From assembly GCF_050278625.1 (NCBI RefSeq), contig NZ_JBNNTI010000010.1, positions 34,840 through 98,839 on the forward strand: 64,000 bases of DNA, written 5' to 3'. A program made the translations under genes and the position numbers. Source of the stretch: Viridibacillus sp050278625. Lineage in GTDB: Bacteria > Bacillota > Bacilli > Bacillales_A > Planococcaceae. The notes under the pieces are model-generated. The model saw only the letters and a program-made list of their open reading frames with translations, searched no databases and was not told the DNA's origin. This document shows positions 16,695 through 25,243 of the stretch, piece after piece. Within the stretch, counting starts at the first letter, position 1, and each line of letters begins with the position of its first letter.

Positions 16695-17189
16695 TTGATC
16701 ATTCGTGAAGTACAGGTTGAAGATGCAGAGAGATTTTTAATTTTATTAAAAGAGATTGATGATTCAAATCGTATGCTATTTAATCCTGGAGAGCGTAAAA
16801 CAACTGTTGAACAGCAACAAAAAGTATTAGAACGATTTGTAAATGATGAACGCTCAGTCTTTTTAGTTGCTGAAAAAGCTGGGGAATTCCTTGGCTATTT
16901 AGGCTTAGTTTCAGATGATTTTGAGCGGAGAAAACACATCGGACGGATTGTCATCGGCGTAGCAGAAAAATCACGCGGTCAAGGTATTGGAACAAAACTA
17001 TTTGAATCTATATTCAAATGGGTAGAAGGAAAATCATTTAAGCGAATTGAATTAACAGTGATTAAAGATAACGAGTCGGCTTACCATCTATATCAGAAGA
17101 TGGGATTTGAGCTCGAAGGCGAAAAGGTTGCAGCGCTATTGATTGATGGTGAGTTTGTGAATGAGATGTATATGTATAAATTATTATGA
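16695..17189 (+). CDS. GNAT family N-acetyltransferase
   Basis: About 164 residues from TTG 16695, which follows CAGGAGGGGG; no ATG has a usable ribosome site. The acetyl-CoA loop is visible as GVAEKSRGQGIGTKLF and the late motif as NESAYHLYQKMGFELEGEK. The pattern is that of the RimI/ribosomal or small-molecule acetyltransferases; acceptor unknown. It is followed 22 bp later by another GNAT gene, so the two form a small operon. Confidence 0.88.
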   Translation: MIIREVQVEDAERFLILLKEIDDSNRMLFNPGERKTTVEQQQKVLERFVNDERSVFLVAEKAGEFLGYLGLVSDDFERRKHIGRIVIGVAEKSRGQGIGTKLFESIFKWVEGKSFKRIELTVIKDNESAYHLYQKMGFELEGEKVAALLIDGEFVNEMYMYKLL

Positions 17190-17211
17190 CTTATTAGCGT
17201 AAGGGAGTAGA

Positions 17212-17694
17212 ATGTCAATGCAGCAATTATCTGTTGGGAATATGAATATGGAATTTGCAAAAGAAATATTAGGTTGGAGATATGCTGCCCCATATGATTT
17301 TTATAACAACGAATTAGATACAGAAGCATTAAATGAAATACTAGATAACCCATATTACTCCGTAGTCAATAATAGTGGAGAATTGGTAGGCTTTTTTTGT
17401 ATTGGACAATCCGCACAAGTACCAAGTGGTTCACAGTTTGGTACCTATTCAGAAGAAATGATTGATATCGGCATAGGGATGAAACCAGGATTAACAGGTA
17501 AAGGGTATGGTTCTACCTTCTTTTCATTTGTACTTAATCATATTCAAGGTGAAAACTGCATACCTATCCGCCTAACTGTTGCTAAATTTAATCATAGGGC
17601 TATTCATCTGTATGAAAAATTTGGTTTTGTTAGGTTTATGGAGTTTTGTAATAATTCAATTGAATTTATTGTAATGATTAAGAAAGATCTTTAA
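17212..17694 (+). CDS. GNAT family N-acetyltransferase
   Basis: A 160-residue acetyltransferase of the RimJ/RimL-like kind: GIGMKPGLTGKGYGSTFFSF carries the acetyl-CoA binding loop and LTVAKFNHRAIHLYEKFGF the C-terminal motif. AAGGGAG precedes the ATG by 5 bases. The start region (VGNMNMEFAKEILGWRYAAP) is characteristic for a Bacillus group whose substrate is not known. Probably co-transcribed with the preceding GNAT gene. Confidence 0.88.
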   Translation: MSMQQLSVGNMNMEFAKEILGWRYAAPYDFYNNELDTEALNEILDNPYYSVVNNSGELVGFFCIGQSAQVPSGSQFGTYSEEMIDIGIGMKPGLTGKGYGSTFFSFVLNHIQGENCIPIRLTVAKFNHRAIHLYEKFGFVRFMEFCNNSIEFIVMIKKDL

Positions 17695-17770
17695 CGGTTT
17701 TTCAACTAATAGTGGTGAGGGTCGAAAAAGAAATTAGTAATGATCAACTTTATTTCAGCTCTATACAGGA

Positions 17771-18112
17771 ATGAGTATTTCAGATTTGTGAGGGGTTACC
17801 GGGTATAGCTCATGATTACCAAGTAGATTGGCAAGCTGATCGTTACATGTAGGTGGGAAGATGTTTGCGATGTTAGGAGGAGATTCTGAAAGAAAGCCTA
17901 TTATAATTTTAAAATGTGAACCTAATCGTGCTGTTGAGTTACGTGAGACTTATGAGGGCATTATCCCAGGGTATTATATGAATAAAACACATTGGAATTC
18001 ATTATATTTGGAATCAGATTTACCTCTTGAGTTATTTGAGAATCTAATTTTACATTCATATAATTTAGTTTTTGAAAAATTAACTAAGAAGGCCCAAAAA
18101 GAAATTCATTAG
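17771..18112 (+). pseudogene. MmcQ/YjbR family gene with two frameshifts
   Basis: Three frames together give a YjbR-type protein: MSISDL from ATG 17771, then CEGLPGIAHDYQVDWQADRYM in another frame, then VGGKMFAMLGGDSER through a complete C-terminus to 18112. The final 83 codons form an open frame from 17861 but lack the N-terminal third. One missing base after RYM (ATGTAGGTGG) explains the second break. The YjbR fold binds DNA in some members; this copy should be inactive. Confidence 0.75.
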
Positions 18113-18191
18113 AGAAAGGATAATTTCCTTATAAGTATTTAATAAACACACCAAAATGGCGAGTAAACTAGAATAGTATGTCTACAGTTTG

Positions 18192-18228
18192 AAGTGACTT
18201 CTCATTGAGAAAAGTCACTTTTTATTTG
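18192..18228 (+). terminator. Rho-independent terminator
   Basis: AAGTGACTTCTC (18192-18203) pairs with GAGAAAAGTCACTT (18207-18220) with a small bulge, followed by TTTATTTG. Confidence 0.75.
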
Positions 18229-18291
18229 TAAAAAAATTTTTATTTACTTTTCTAAAACTTGGGAGTAATATTACATCAGTTTCAAATTTCT

Positions 18292-18445
18292 AAATCGCTG
18301 AAGTGAAATACACGGGGGAACCATTTTGTGGATTGCAATGTAATCCTAGGGGTGAATTCTTTGAAGAAGGAAGGGCTACTCAAGGCCCGAATCCGACAGC
18401 TAACCTCGTAAGCGTTATATGAGAAGGAAGGTGGAGCTTGTTAGA
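18292..18445 (+). ncRNA. c-di-AMP riboswitch (ydaO/yuaA class)
   Basis: The conserved blocks of the class are all present in order: AATCGCTGAAGTG, GGGGGAACC, AATCCTAGGGGTGAATTC, AGGGCTACTC, CCGAATCCGACAGCTAAC and CTCGTAAGCG. This RNA binds c-di-AMP and in Bacillus turns off expression of potassium importers and wall hydrolases. It sits directly upstream of a KimA-type transporter, and a terminator hairpin follows at 18463, so transcription termination on c-di-AMP binding is the expected mode. Confidence 0.95.
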
Positions 18446-18460
18446 CAGAAATCCTAATGT

Positions 18461-18498
18461 CTACAGGTCTATTTGTTGATGACCTGTGGGCTTTTTTT
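18461..18498 (+). terminator. Riboswitch expression-platform terminator
   Basis: ACAGGTC (18463-18469) pairs with GACCTGT (18481-18487), followed by GGGC and seven T. It lies between the riboswitch aptamer and kimA and is the likely switch-controlled terminator. Confidence 0.8.
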
Positions 18499-18539
18499 AT
18501 TCACTAAAAGTAGAAAATCCTCTAGATTGGGTGAGAAAT

Positions 18540-20366
18540 ATGAAAGCGTCATTGAAAAGATTGTTGATTGGTAAACCTTTAAAATCAACTGAATTGGGTG
18601 AACAAAGGTTAAATAAAACGAAAGCATTGGCGATTCTTTCTTCGGATGCTTTATCATCTGTTGCGTATGGTCCTGAGCAGATATTGATCGTTTTAGTGAC
18701 AGTTGGAGCAACTGCTTTATGGTATTCAATACCCATTGCATTTGGTGTTATCATTCTTTTAACAGCACTTATTCTATCATACCGTCAAATTATTTATGCT
18801 TATCCTCAAGGGGGAGGAGCTTATGTTGTATCGAGAGAAAATCTCGGAGTTAATCCAGGTCTTGTTGCTGGAGGTTCATTACTAGTTGATTATATATTGA
18901 CGGTAGCTGTTAGCGTATCTGCTGGAACGGATGCTATAACATCAGCGCTTCCAAGCCTTCATGATTATAATGTAGAGATTGCCATTGTATTCGTTATTTT
19001 ATTAACGATTTTAAATTTAAGAGGCGTGACGGAATCAGCATCTGTTTTAGCATATCCCGTGTACTTATTTGTGTTAGCTTTATTTATCTTAATTGGTGTA
19101 GGAATCTTTAATGTAGTGACAGGTAATGTATCACCGAGCTTGCATACATCAATTGGTACGCCTGTCGCAGGACTTAGCTTGTTTATATTTTTAAAGGCTT
19201 TTGCTTCAGGTAGTTCTGCTTTAACAGGTGTCGAAGCAATTTCAAATGCCATTCCAAATTTTAAAGAACCTGCACCAGTAAATGCAGCGAAAACTTTAAT
19301 GGCTATGGGTGGATTATTGGCTGTTTTATTTTCAGGGATTGTTTTCCTGTCTTATTATTACGGCATTGTACCAAGCGCGACATCAACTGTTGTTTCCCAA
19401 ATCGCTGAAGCGAGCTTTGGGCGCAATATAATTTATTATTTCATTCAAGGGACAACAGCATTAATATTGGTGCTAGCTGCTAATACAGGATATTCTGCAT
19501 TCCCATTACTAGCTGTGAATCTATCAAAAGATAAATTTATTCCGAGAATGTTTCAAGTTAGAGGAGATCGTTTAGGGTATTCTAATGGAATAATTTTATT
19601 GAGTTTGGCAGCAATTCTATTAATCATCGTTTTTAATGGCACTACAGAGAATTTAATTCCGCTCTATGCTGTTGGGGTGTTTATTCCTTTCACCTTGTCT
19701 CAAACAGGAATGATTGTAAAGTGGATAAGAGAAAAACCTCAAGGCTGGGTACCAAAATTAATCATCAATTCAGTTGGTGCGATAATTTCATTTGTTGTAA
19801 CGATTGTGTTTTTTGTGACAAAGCTTTCAGAAGTCTGGCCAGTCTTTGTATTCTTACCAATCATTATCTTTGCTTTCCATCGTATTAAAAAACATTATGA
19901 TTCAGTTGGGCCACAGCTCAGATTAGTAGCAGATGAACAAATTCCACCGATTGAGGGGAATGTTATTATTGTTCCTGTCGCAGGTCTTACGAAGGTTGTA
20001 AGAAATTCATTAAATTATGCTAAATCATTATCAGCTGATCAAATCATTGCGGTTTATATTGCATTTGAAAGAGAGGATACGAAAAAGTTTGAGGAGCAGT
20101 GGAAGAAGTGGCAGCCTGATGTGAAGTTGGTGACATTGTACTCGCCTTATCGCAGTATTGTGCAACCACTAACAAAATTCATAGACAAAGCTGAAAGACT
20201 TGCTAGCAAGTCGAACTATCAAGTTTCTGTTGTGATTCCACAATTTTTGCCTAAGAAAGGTTGGCATAATATTCTTCACAACCAATCGAGTCTATTAATA
20301 CACACGTCTTTACTATATCGAAGAAATGTAGTTCTAATCACAGTTCCATTCCATTTGCAAAAATAA
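18540..20366 (+). CDS. kimA: KimA high-affinity potassium importer
   Basis: APC-superfamily transporter of 608 residues; B. subtilis KimA (YdaO) has 607. Twelve hydrophobic helices fill residues 40-470, starting with ALAILSSDALSSVAYGPEQIL and including the conserved YPQGGGAYVVSRENLG. A cytoplasmic C-terminal domain of about 140 residues follows (IEGNVIIVPVAGLTKVVRNS), as in KimA. It imports K+ with high affinity, and c-di-AMP can inhibit both its synthesis (riboswitch upstream) and, in B. subtilis, its activity. ATG 18540 is preferred over the GTG at 18486, which lies inside the riboswitch terminator. Confidence 0.93.
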   Translation: MKASLKRLLIGKPLKSTELGEQRLNKTKALAILSSDALSSVAYGPEQILIVLVTVGATALWYSIPIAFGVIILLTALILSYRQIIYAYPQGGGAYVVSRENLGVNPGLVAGGSLLVDYILTVAVSVSAGTDAITSALPSLHDYNVEIAIVFVILLTILNLRGVTESASVLAYPVYLFVLALFILIGVGIFNVVTGNVSPSLHTSIGTPVAGLSLFIFLKAFASGSSALTGVEAISNAIPNFKEPAPVNAAKTLMAMGGLLAVLFSGIVFLSYYYGIVPSATSTVVSQIAEASFGRNIIYYFIQGTTALILVLAANTGYSAFPLLAVNLSKDKFIPRMFQVRGDRLGYSNGIILLSLAAILLIIVFNGTTENLIPLYAVGVFIPFTLSQTGMIVKWIREKPQGWVPKLIINSVGAIISFVVTIVFFVTKLSEVWPVFVFLPIIIFAFHRIKKHYDSVGPQLRLVADEQIPPIEGNVIIVPVAGLTKVVRNSLNYAKSLSADQIIAVYIAFEREDTKKFEEQWKKWQPDVKLVTLYSPYRSIVQPLTKFIDKAERLASKSNYQVSVVIPQFLPKKGWHNILHNQSSLLIHTSLLYRRNVVLITVPFHLQK

Positions 20367-20421
20367 AGGAGGATGTTATAAAGTTTTACCGAATATATAA
20401 TACACTTAGTATATATGTAAT

Positions 20422-20457
20422 AAAGCCCTGTATTTAATTACAGGGCTTTAATTTTTC
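20422..20457 (+). terminator. Rho-independent terminator
   Basis: AAAGCCCTGTA (20422-20432) pairs with TACAGGGCTTT (20439-20449), followed by AATTTTTC. Ends kimA. Confidence 0.9.
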
Positions 20458-20500
20458 TTACAAATATACTTTGATTAAAGACACGAATAAAGGAGATTCT

Positions 20501-21025
20501 ATGATCATTTTAATTAATGGCGCATTTGGTGTTGGAAAAACAAGTGTTTCTGAAAAATTGCATACGAATTTAGAAGAGAGTATTATTTTTGACCCGGAAG
20601 AAGTAGGGTTTATGCTTAGAAATATTTTGCCTAACAATATTAAGAAAATAGAGGCACCTAGTGGAGATTTTCAAGATTTTATATTGTGGAGAAAGTTAGT
20701 TGTGGAAACAGCGAAAGGTCTTCATAATCAATATGGGAAGACATTGATTGTTCCTATGACTATTAGAAACTTTGAATATTTTACTGAGATTATGGAAGGC
20801 TTACATATAGTAGATAAGGAAGTGTATCATTTTTGTTTAACAGCCACCAAAGCGACGATTCATAACCGACTGTTAGAGCGGGGGGAAGTTGAAGGGAATT
20901 GGTGTTTTCAGCAAACAGATAAATGTTTAGCAGCATACGAAAACAATGACTTCTCACATTATATTAATACTGAAGATAAGAATTTAACTGACATAATTAA
21001 AGAAATTGTTGAGAAGTTAAATTAG
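20501..21025 (+). CDS. TmrB-like P-loop ATP-binding protein
   Basis: A 174-residue protein with a Walker A motif at the N-terminus (INGAFGVGKTS) and a block FDPEEVGFMLRNILP plus LIVPMTIRNFEYFTEI that closely parallels B. subtilis TmrB, the tunicamycin-resistance ATP-binding protein (197 residues). The C-terminal membrane-binding part of TmrB is shorter here. ATG 20501 follows AAGGAG; the frame opens at 20471 without a ribosome site. The next gene, fosB, is 39 bp away, suggesting a small resistance operon. Actual tunicamycin resistance is unproven. Confidence 0.8.
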   Translation: MIILINGAFGVGKTSVSEKLHTNLEESIIFDPEEVGFMLRNILPNNIKKIEAPSGDFQDFILWRKLVVETAKGLHNQYGKTLIVPMTIRNFEYFTEIMEGLHIVDKEVYHFCLTATKATIHNRLLERGEVEGNWCFQQTDKCLAAYENNDFSHYINTEDKNLTDIIKEIVEKLN

Positions 21026-21064
21026 CCTTTATATATGAATATGAATTAATAAGGGGCAGATTTT

Positions 21065-21484
21065 GTGGGAATTCAAGGTATAAACCATCTATTATTTTCT
21101 GTTTCGAATTTAGAAAAGTCCATTGAATTTTATCAAAACGTATTTGATGCAAAGTTATTAATAAAGGGTCGTTCCACAGCATATTTTGATGTCTGTGGTA
21201 TATGGCTAGCATTAAATGCAGAAGAAGATATTCCGCGCAATGAAATACATAAATCATATACTCATATTGCCTTTTCAATAAAGGAATCAGATTTTGATAC
21301 CATGTATGAAAAACTGGATAATTTAAATGTAAATATATTATCAGGGCGACAAAGGAATCAACGAGATAAGAAATCTATCTATTTTACCGATTTAGATGGC
21401 CATAAGTTCGAATTTCATACAGGTACTTTACAAGACAGAATGAATTATTATAGGCAAGATAAAGAGCATATGGAGTTTTATTAA
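21065..21484 (+). CDS. fosB: FosB bacillithiol transferase (fosfomycin resistance)
   Basis: The 139-residue VOC-fold enzyme matches the full length of FosB. Metal ligands are expected at His in GINHLLFSVSNL, His in SYTHIAFSI and Glu in HKFEFHTGTLQDR; the C-terminus RMNYYRQDKEHMEFY is a FosB hallmark. FosB opens the fosfomycin epoxide by adding bacillithiol. The start is GTG 21065 after AAGGGG. It ends with TAATG, overlapping the next gene by one base. FosB is chromosomal in many Bacillaceae, so this is likely intrinsic resistance. Confidence 0.93.
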   Translation: MGIQGINHLLFSVSNLEKSIEFYQNVFDAKLLIKGRSTAYFDVCGIWLALNAEEDIPRNEIHKSYTHIAFSIKESDFDTMYEKLDNLNVNILSGRQRNQRDKKSIYFTDLDGHKFEFHTGTLQDRMNYYRQDKEHMEFY

Positions 21485-22035
21485 TGACAACTAATGTTTA
21501 CTTTATAAGACATGCGCATTCAGTATATACACCAGATGAATTATCACGACCATTATCCGAAAAAGGGCTGAGGGAAGCTAAGAGCATTTTAGAAAAGCTT
21601 AAATTAGAAAAAATTGATACATTCATATCTAGCCCCTATAGAAGAGCAGTCCAAACAATTGAGCCTCTAGCAAAATATCATAGTGTTGAAATTATGCTAG
21701 ATGAGGCTTTTCAAGAGCGTAAATTGGCTCAAGGGGAAGTAAAAGATTTTACTGCAGTAATAGCAAAAGTTTGGCAAAAACCAGATTTTGCATTTGATGG
21801 AGGAGAATCGAATCAAGATGCTCAGGCCAGAGGTATAAAAGGTTTAATGAATGTTTTACATACCTATCAAGATAATAATATTATGATTGGTACACATGGG
21901 AATTTGATGGTACTAATTATGAATTATTTTGATCCAAAATATGATTTTGAATTTTGGAAGGAGCTCCAAATGCCGGATATCTATAAGTTGTCTTTTGAAG
22001 GTAAGAAGTTAATGGAGATAGAACATATTCATTAG
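21484..22035 (+). CDS. Histidine phosphatase family protein
   Basis: A 183-residue phosphoglycerate-mutase-like phosphatase. The catalytic RHA motif is at residues 9-11 (FIRHAHSVYTPDE), the second phosphate-binding Arg in SSPYRRAVQTIEPL, and the second catalytic His in IGTHGNLMVLIM. It starts inside the fosB stop codon (TAATG), so the two are translated together. The substrate is not evident. Confidence 0.9.
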   Translation: MTTNVYFIRHAHSVYTPDELSRPLSEKGLREAKSILEKLKLEKIDTFISSPYRRAVQTIEPLAKYHSVEIMLDEAFQERKLAQGEVKDFTAVIAKVWQKPDFAFDGGESNQDAQARGIKGLMNVLHTYQDNNIMIGTHGNLMVLIMNYFDPKYDFEFWKELQMPDIYKLSFEGKKLMEIEHIH

Positions 22036-22092
22036 AGCGTTCTTCAATTAATTTGTATTTCATAATTCATATTTTGAGAGGGAGATTAGTAG

Positions 22093-22935
22093 ATGAGGAT
22101 AATTGATACGACTGAATATTTTTTAGAAAATTATAAGCCCACGAGTAGATTTTTAAAAAGCTACTACGATAAGTATCCTGAAATATTTCAAGAGTATTTT
22201 TTGTATCACTGCAAAAATACAGAAGAACGCCATTTGCTATCGATAAGTAAATATGAACATCATTTCGAGCACATTAGATTAGTTAGAAAAAGAATTGTTT
22301 CTATTATTGAGAGAATAGAATTAAGCTATAAAGAAAAATATGACGTAGAGTATCCGATAGATGTAAACCTACTAATTGGTGGTTATGGTTCGAATGCTTA
22401 TACATATAGAGAAATTATTCCTAACATTAGTTTCGCGCTAGAGAAATTATCTCCAGAAATTAATCATTTGGAATATATCGTGGCACACGAGTTTGGCCAT
22501 GCAACTCATAATATTATCTCAGATAGGAATAAAATCGATTGGAACAAAATAGATTGGATCAGTCCTCTCACCTGGCTAAACCAAGAAGGCGCTGCTACGC
22601 ATTTATCTCGCCAAGCCGTTACAAACCTATTTCCTCATCAGTATTTTTCTTACGATGAGGATGGAGAAGAGTGGTTATTATTTGCTCAGGCGAATTATGC
22701 CGACATTAAAAGGGCATTTCTTGAAGATTATCAACAACTAAACTCCAACGAATTGTTTTACGAGTGGTTTTCTATTAATGGTGGGAAGAAATTCAAACAC
22801 ACGCGTCTGGGGTACTTTTTAGCAGATGATTTCTTTCAAAAGCAGGTAGCCTCTTTAGGAGAAATAGGAGCAATTATTGCTTGGGGTCGAGATGATTTTA
22901 CACAAATGGTTGAGAAATGGTTACATGAATTATAG
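22093..22935 (+). CDS. Putative zinc metallopeptidase-like protein (HExxH)
   Basis: A 280-residue cytoplasmic protein of unknown family. The central zincin motif is clear: IVAHEFGHATHNI (HExxH), followed some 40 residues later by WLNQEGAATHLSRQ, where the Glu could be the third zinc ligand, as in DUF2268-like/gluzincin peptidases. There is no signal peptide or membrane helix. AGAGGGAG precedes the ATG. It may belong to the tmrB-fosB transcript (57 bp gap) and is followed by a terminator. Substrate unknown. Confidence 0.75.
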   Translation: MRIIDTTEYFLENYKPTSRFLKSYYDKYPEIFQEYFLYHCKNTEERHLLSISKYEHHFEHIRLVRKRIVSIIERIELSYKEKYDVEYPIDVNLLIGGYGSNAYTYREIIPNISFALEKLSPEINHLEYIVAHEFGHATHNIISDRNKIDWNKIDWISPLTWLNQEGAATHLSRQAVTNLFPHQYFSYDEDGEEWLLFAQANYADIKRAFLEDYQQLNSNELFYEWFSINGGKKFKHTRLGYFLADDFFQKQVASLGEIGAIIAWGRDDFTQMVEKWLHEL

Positions 22936-22982
22936 GGTTGTAATAACAGGAATATCATTTATGTACATAACAAGTTTCACAT

Positions 22983-23022
22983 AAGTCACTTATCAATAAT
23001 TGAATGATAGGTGGCTTTTTAA
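22983..23022 (+). terminator. Rho-independent terminator
   Basis: AAGTCACTTATCA (22983-22995) pairs with TGATAGGTGGCTT (23005-23017) through two G-U pairs, followed by TTTAATTT. Confidence 0.75.
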
Positions 23023-23097
23023 TTTCTAATGCAGCTGTTTCATTGTTCATGGCATAATGTACACAGTGACAAATGAAGGTAGTTTATGGAGGATGTT

Positions 23098-23937
23098 ATG
23101 GATTTAAAGAAGATTTTAATAGATTGGGTATCGATGTCCATATTAGAACGTAAAGCTTTGATTGCTAAGCAAGGTGATGAGTTGCTTTCAAATATGCTAC
23201 AGGAAATTGGTGCTGTAGATGCTGAACTACGTGATCAGTTGATTTATAGAACATTTATGGAGATGCTTGGAGACCGGTTATTAACACATGAGCAAATGCA
23301 TTTTTTGTTTAGAGAGTGTGTATCGGAGAAATATTTGTTTTTCCAGGTAGGTGATGAGCAGAGTGATACAGTGTTAACGCGTTCATTTACAGCGCTATTA
23401 TTAACAGGTATTTTAACAACGGATGCAGAATTAGGGTTCTTACCTAATGAGGAGTTAGCTACATATTTAGAGAAAAGCGGTTACTATTTACAAAGAGAAC
23501 GCGATATTCGAGGGTTTATAGATGGCAAGGGATGGGCACACAGTATTGCACATGGTGCTGATTTAGCTGCTGCAACAGTTCGTCATCCAGCCTTTGAACT
23601 ACGTATGGCACCACCAATACTACAAGCAATAAAAGAATGCCTTTGGAAAAATGCTGTTTATGTAGATGATGAAGAAGAGCGTTTAATCGTAGTGATTGAA
23701 GCAATGATGGAAAAAGGTGTTCCAGAAGAGGTGCTTATTGAATGGGCAGAGCAGGTCTTTGATAAGTTAGATCATCATCTATATAGCAGAGGATATGATC
23801 AGTCGTATTTTAAAGCGAGGACTTGCACACTCCATTTTATGAAAACATTATATTTTGCATTGAAAATTAAAAAGATTATGCCGAAATTAGAAGGAGTTGT
23901 ATATATGAATATTGCTAAACATTTTAAATTGGGTTAA
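23098..23937 (+). CDS. DUF2785 family protein
   Basis: A 279-residue, largely alpha-helical cytoplasmic protein. The family's most conserved part is visible at about 140-170: ERDIRGFIDGKGWAHSIAHG followed by ADLAAATVRHP. The function of DUF2785 is unknown. ATG 23098 follows GGAGG by 6 bases; the ATG at 23086 belongs to that ribosome site. Monocistronic. Confidence 0.9.
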   Translation: MDLKKILIDWVSMSILERKALIAKQGDELLSNMLQEIGAVDAELRDQLIYRTFMEMLGDRLLTHEQMHFLFRECVSEKYLFFQVGDEQSDTVLTRSFTALLLTGILTTDAELGFLPNEELATYLEKSGYYLQRERDIRGFIDGKGWAHSIAHGADLAAATVRHPAFELRMAPPILQAIKECLWKNAVYVDDEEERLIVVIEAMMEKGVPEEVLIEWAEQVFDKLDHHLYSRGYDQSYFKARTCTLHFMKTLYFALKIKKIMPKLEGVVYMNIAKHFKLG

Positions 23938-24050
23938 GTAAAAAAGGTCATTTTTAATGTATGGTGAAGCTGCTAAAATCGAATCAGAAGATCAACAACA
24001 GTTTATATTTATATTTTTAACAGAAAGTGAATTAATAGTTAAGTAATATT

Positions 24051-24090
24051 TACCCTTTAGATTTCTAAATCTAAAGGGTATTTTTTATTT
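24051..24090 (+). terminator. Rho-independent terminator
   Basis: TACCCTTTAGAT (24051-24062) pairs perfectly with ATCTAAAGGGTA (24069-24080), followed by TTTTTTATTT. The surrounding 23938-24277 gap shows no gene. Confidence 0.9.
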
Positions 24091-24277
24091 AAGTAGAATA
24101 GTAATTATAAGATTTACAAAGTAGAGGAAGTGTAAAATTATAAAATGTATTTACTACTTTCAAGAGCAGGAACATATTTAATTGCCTAAAATGTTCTGCA
24201 GAAATCAAATCGTTATTTGTCTTATATATTATGGTGTTAAGGCGTTAGTCATGCACTTTTTGAAGGACGGGGGATGA

Positions 24278-24928
24278 ATGAGCGCATTAAAAAGAAGGGC
24301 AGCATTAATAGGCTGTATATTAATACTTTGTGCTTGTAGTATTGAAGAAAAAGCTATTGATAAACTGAGTGAACAGCAAGTTATGTTTACGGAAAAGAAT
24401 ACGATGGAATATCCTAAGTTAACAGTAAGGGAGAAAACTATATTAGAAAGAACTACGGGACTATATCTCATTTATGAATATCAAATAGACAAATCCTACA
24501 ATCACTTAAAGTTATGGGTTGAGGCATATGAAAAGGGGAAATTAGCCGAGTCCGAAGTTTTACTACTTAACTCTGAAGTCGAAGGCAGTGGTACCATCAT
24601 TCTGAATACAATTAAAAAAGTAGATACCATTACGGACAATATATTAAATTTGAGTGTGACTTCTGGAAATGGGAGTAACTCAAGTAGTATAAGAACCCGG
24701 CTACCAAATATGGTATCTGATCAAACTTTCACCGTATGGAAAAGTACAATTGCGGATCAGAAAAATATTGAGTCAGAAATGATATTAGGTTATATGATTT
24801 ATGGACATTCTAATGAAACAGAGCCTTACAATTATGAGAAACTTAGCGAGAATCCTGAAAAAATAATCAAAGAGCTATCTGGTTATAAAGAAGTTTATGT
24901 CGTAAAAAGCAAATTTATAAAAAAGTAA
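24278..24928 (+). CDS. Predicted lipoprotein of unknown function
   Basis: A 216-residue protein beginning with a short positively charged segment, a hydrophobic stretch and a lipobox (ILCACS, Cys about 20). The rest is hydrophilic and predicted to be beta-rich, without a motif I recognise. GGACGGGGGATG precedes the ATG. It is isolated: the stretch before it is non-coding and a repeat element follows at 24977. Secretion and lipidation are inference from the N-terminus. Confidence 0.7.
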   Translation: MSALKRRAALIGCILILCACSIEEKAIDKLSEQQVMFTEKNTMEYPKLTVREKTILERTTGLYLIYEYQIDKSYNHLKLWVEAYEKGKLAESEVLLLNSEVEGSGTIILNTIKKVDTITDNILNLSVTSGNGSNSSSIRTRLPNMVSDQTFTVWKSTIADQKNIESEMILGYMIYGHSNETEPYNYEKLSENPEKIIKELSGYKEVYVVKSKFIKK

Positions 24929-24948
24929 AAATAAAGTCAATAGTAAAG

Positions 24949-24973
24949 GCGACACAGTATTAAACTGTGTCGC
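24949..24973 (+). repeat. 25-bp hairpin, left copy flanking a repeat element
   Basis: GCGACACAGT (24949-24958) pairs with ACTGTGTCGC (24964-24973). A related 25-base sequence (20 of 25 positions identical) recurs at 25244-25268, so the repeat element between them is bracketed by two copies of one hairpin. Confidence 0.6.
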
Positions 24974-24976
24974 GCA

Positions 24977-25137
24977 AGACTGTAGACAAACTCGAAAAAA
25001 TGAGTTTTCTACAGTCTATTTATTTTTATACATTTTCCGAAGCTTACCCGCGAGCGCCGAGGCGCTTCGACGCTACGCCCCTGCAGAGTCTCGTATGTTT
25101 CGCTTTTTGCAGGAGTCGTGCGGACGCTTCTCCAAAT
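24977..25137 (+). repeat. Interspersed GC-rich repeat, single copy
   Basis: It starts with a hairpin (AGACTGTAGA ... TCTACAGTCT around an inner AACTCG/TGAGTT stem and T-rich tail), then a GC-rich core with CCGAAGCTTACC, GCGCTTCGACGCTACG, CTGCAGAGTCTCG and AGGAGTCGTGCGGACGCTTCTCC. The same order occurs in the tandem array at 60989-61940, and the core occurs inverted at 44866-44985. The open frame covering it (24967-25242) is not a gene. Confidence 0.9.
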
Positions 25138-25196
25138 CTTAGAAGTGTAAAAATTGGCACTCGTAGTGTACTACTCTCAATAATAAGAAACAAGGA

Positions 25197-25230
25197 GGCA
25201 GTTGGAATGAACCCAATCAACTGCCTTTTG
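25197..25230 (+). terminator. Hairpin with T tract
   Basis: GGCAGTTG (25197-25204) pairs with CAACTGCC (25218-25225), followed by TTTTG. Lies between the repeat and the right-hand hairpin copy. Confidence 0.65.
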
Positions 25231-25243
25231 TCATCAATCTGAG

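Noticed and set aside
18486..18540. 18-codon N-terminal extension of KimA from GTG
   Set aside because: The GTG is inside the riboswitch terminator stem, and the T tract would encode the extension; ATG 18540 gives the known family length.
23516..23704. 62-codon minus-strand frame inside the DUF2785 gene
   Set aside because: Antisense shadow of a well-supported gene.
24967..25242. 91-codon open frame
   Set aside because: It lies within the GC-rich interspersed repeat and the flanking hairpins; the translation has no family and the same DNA repeats elsewhere in other frames.
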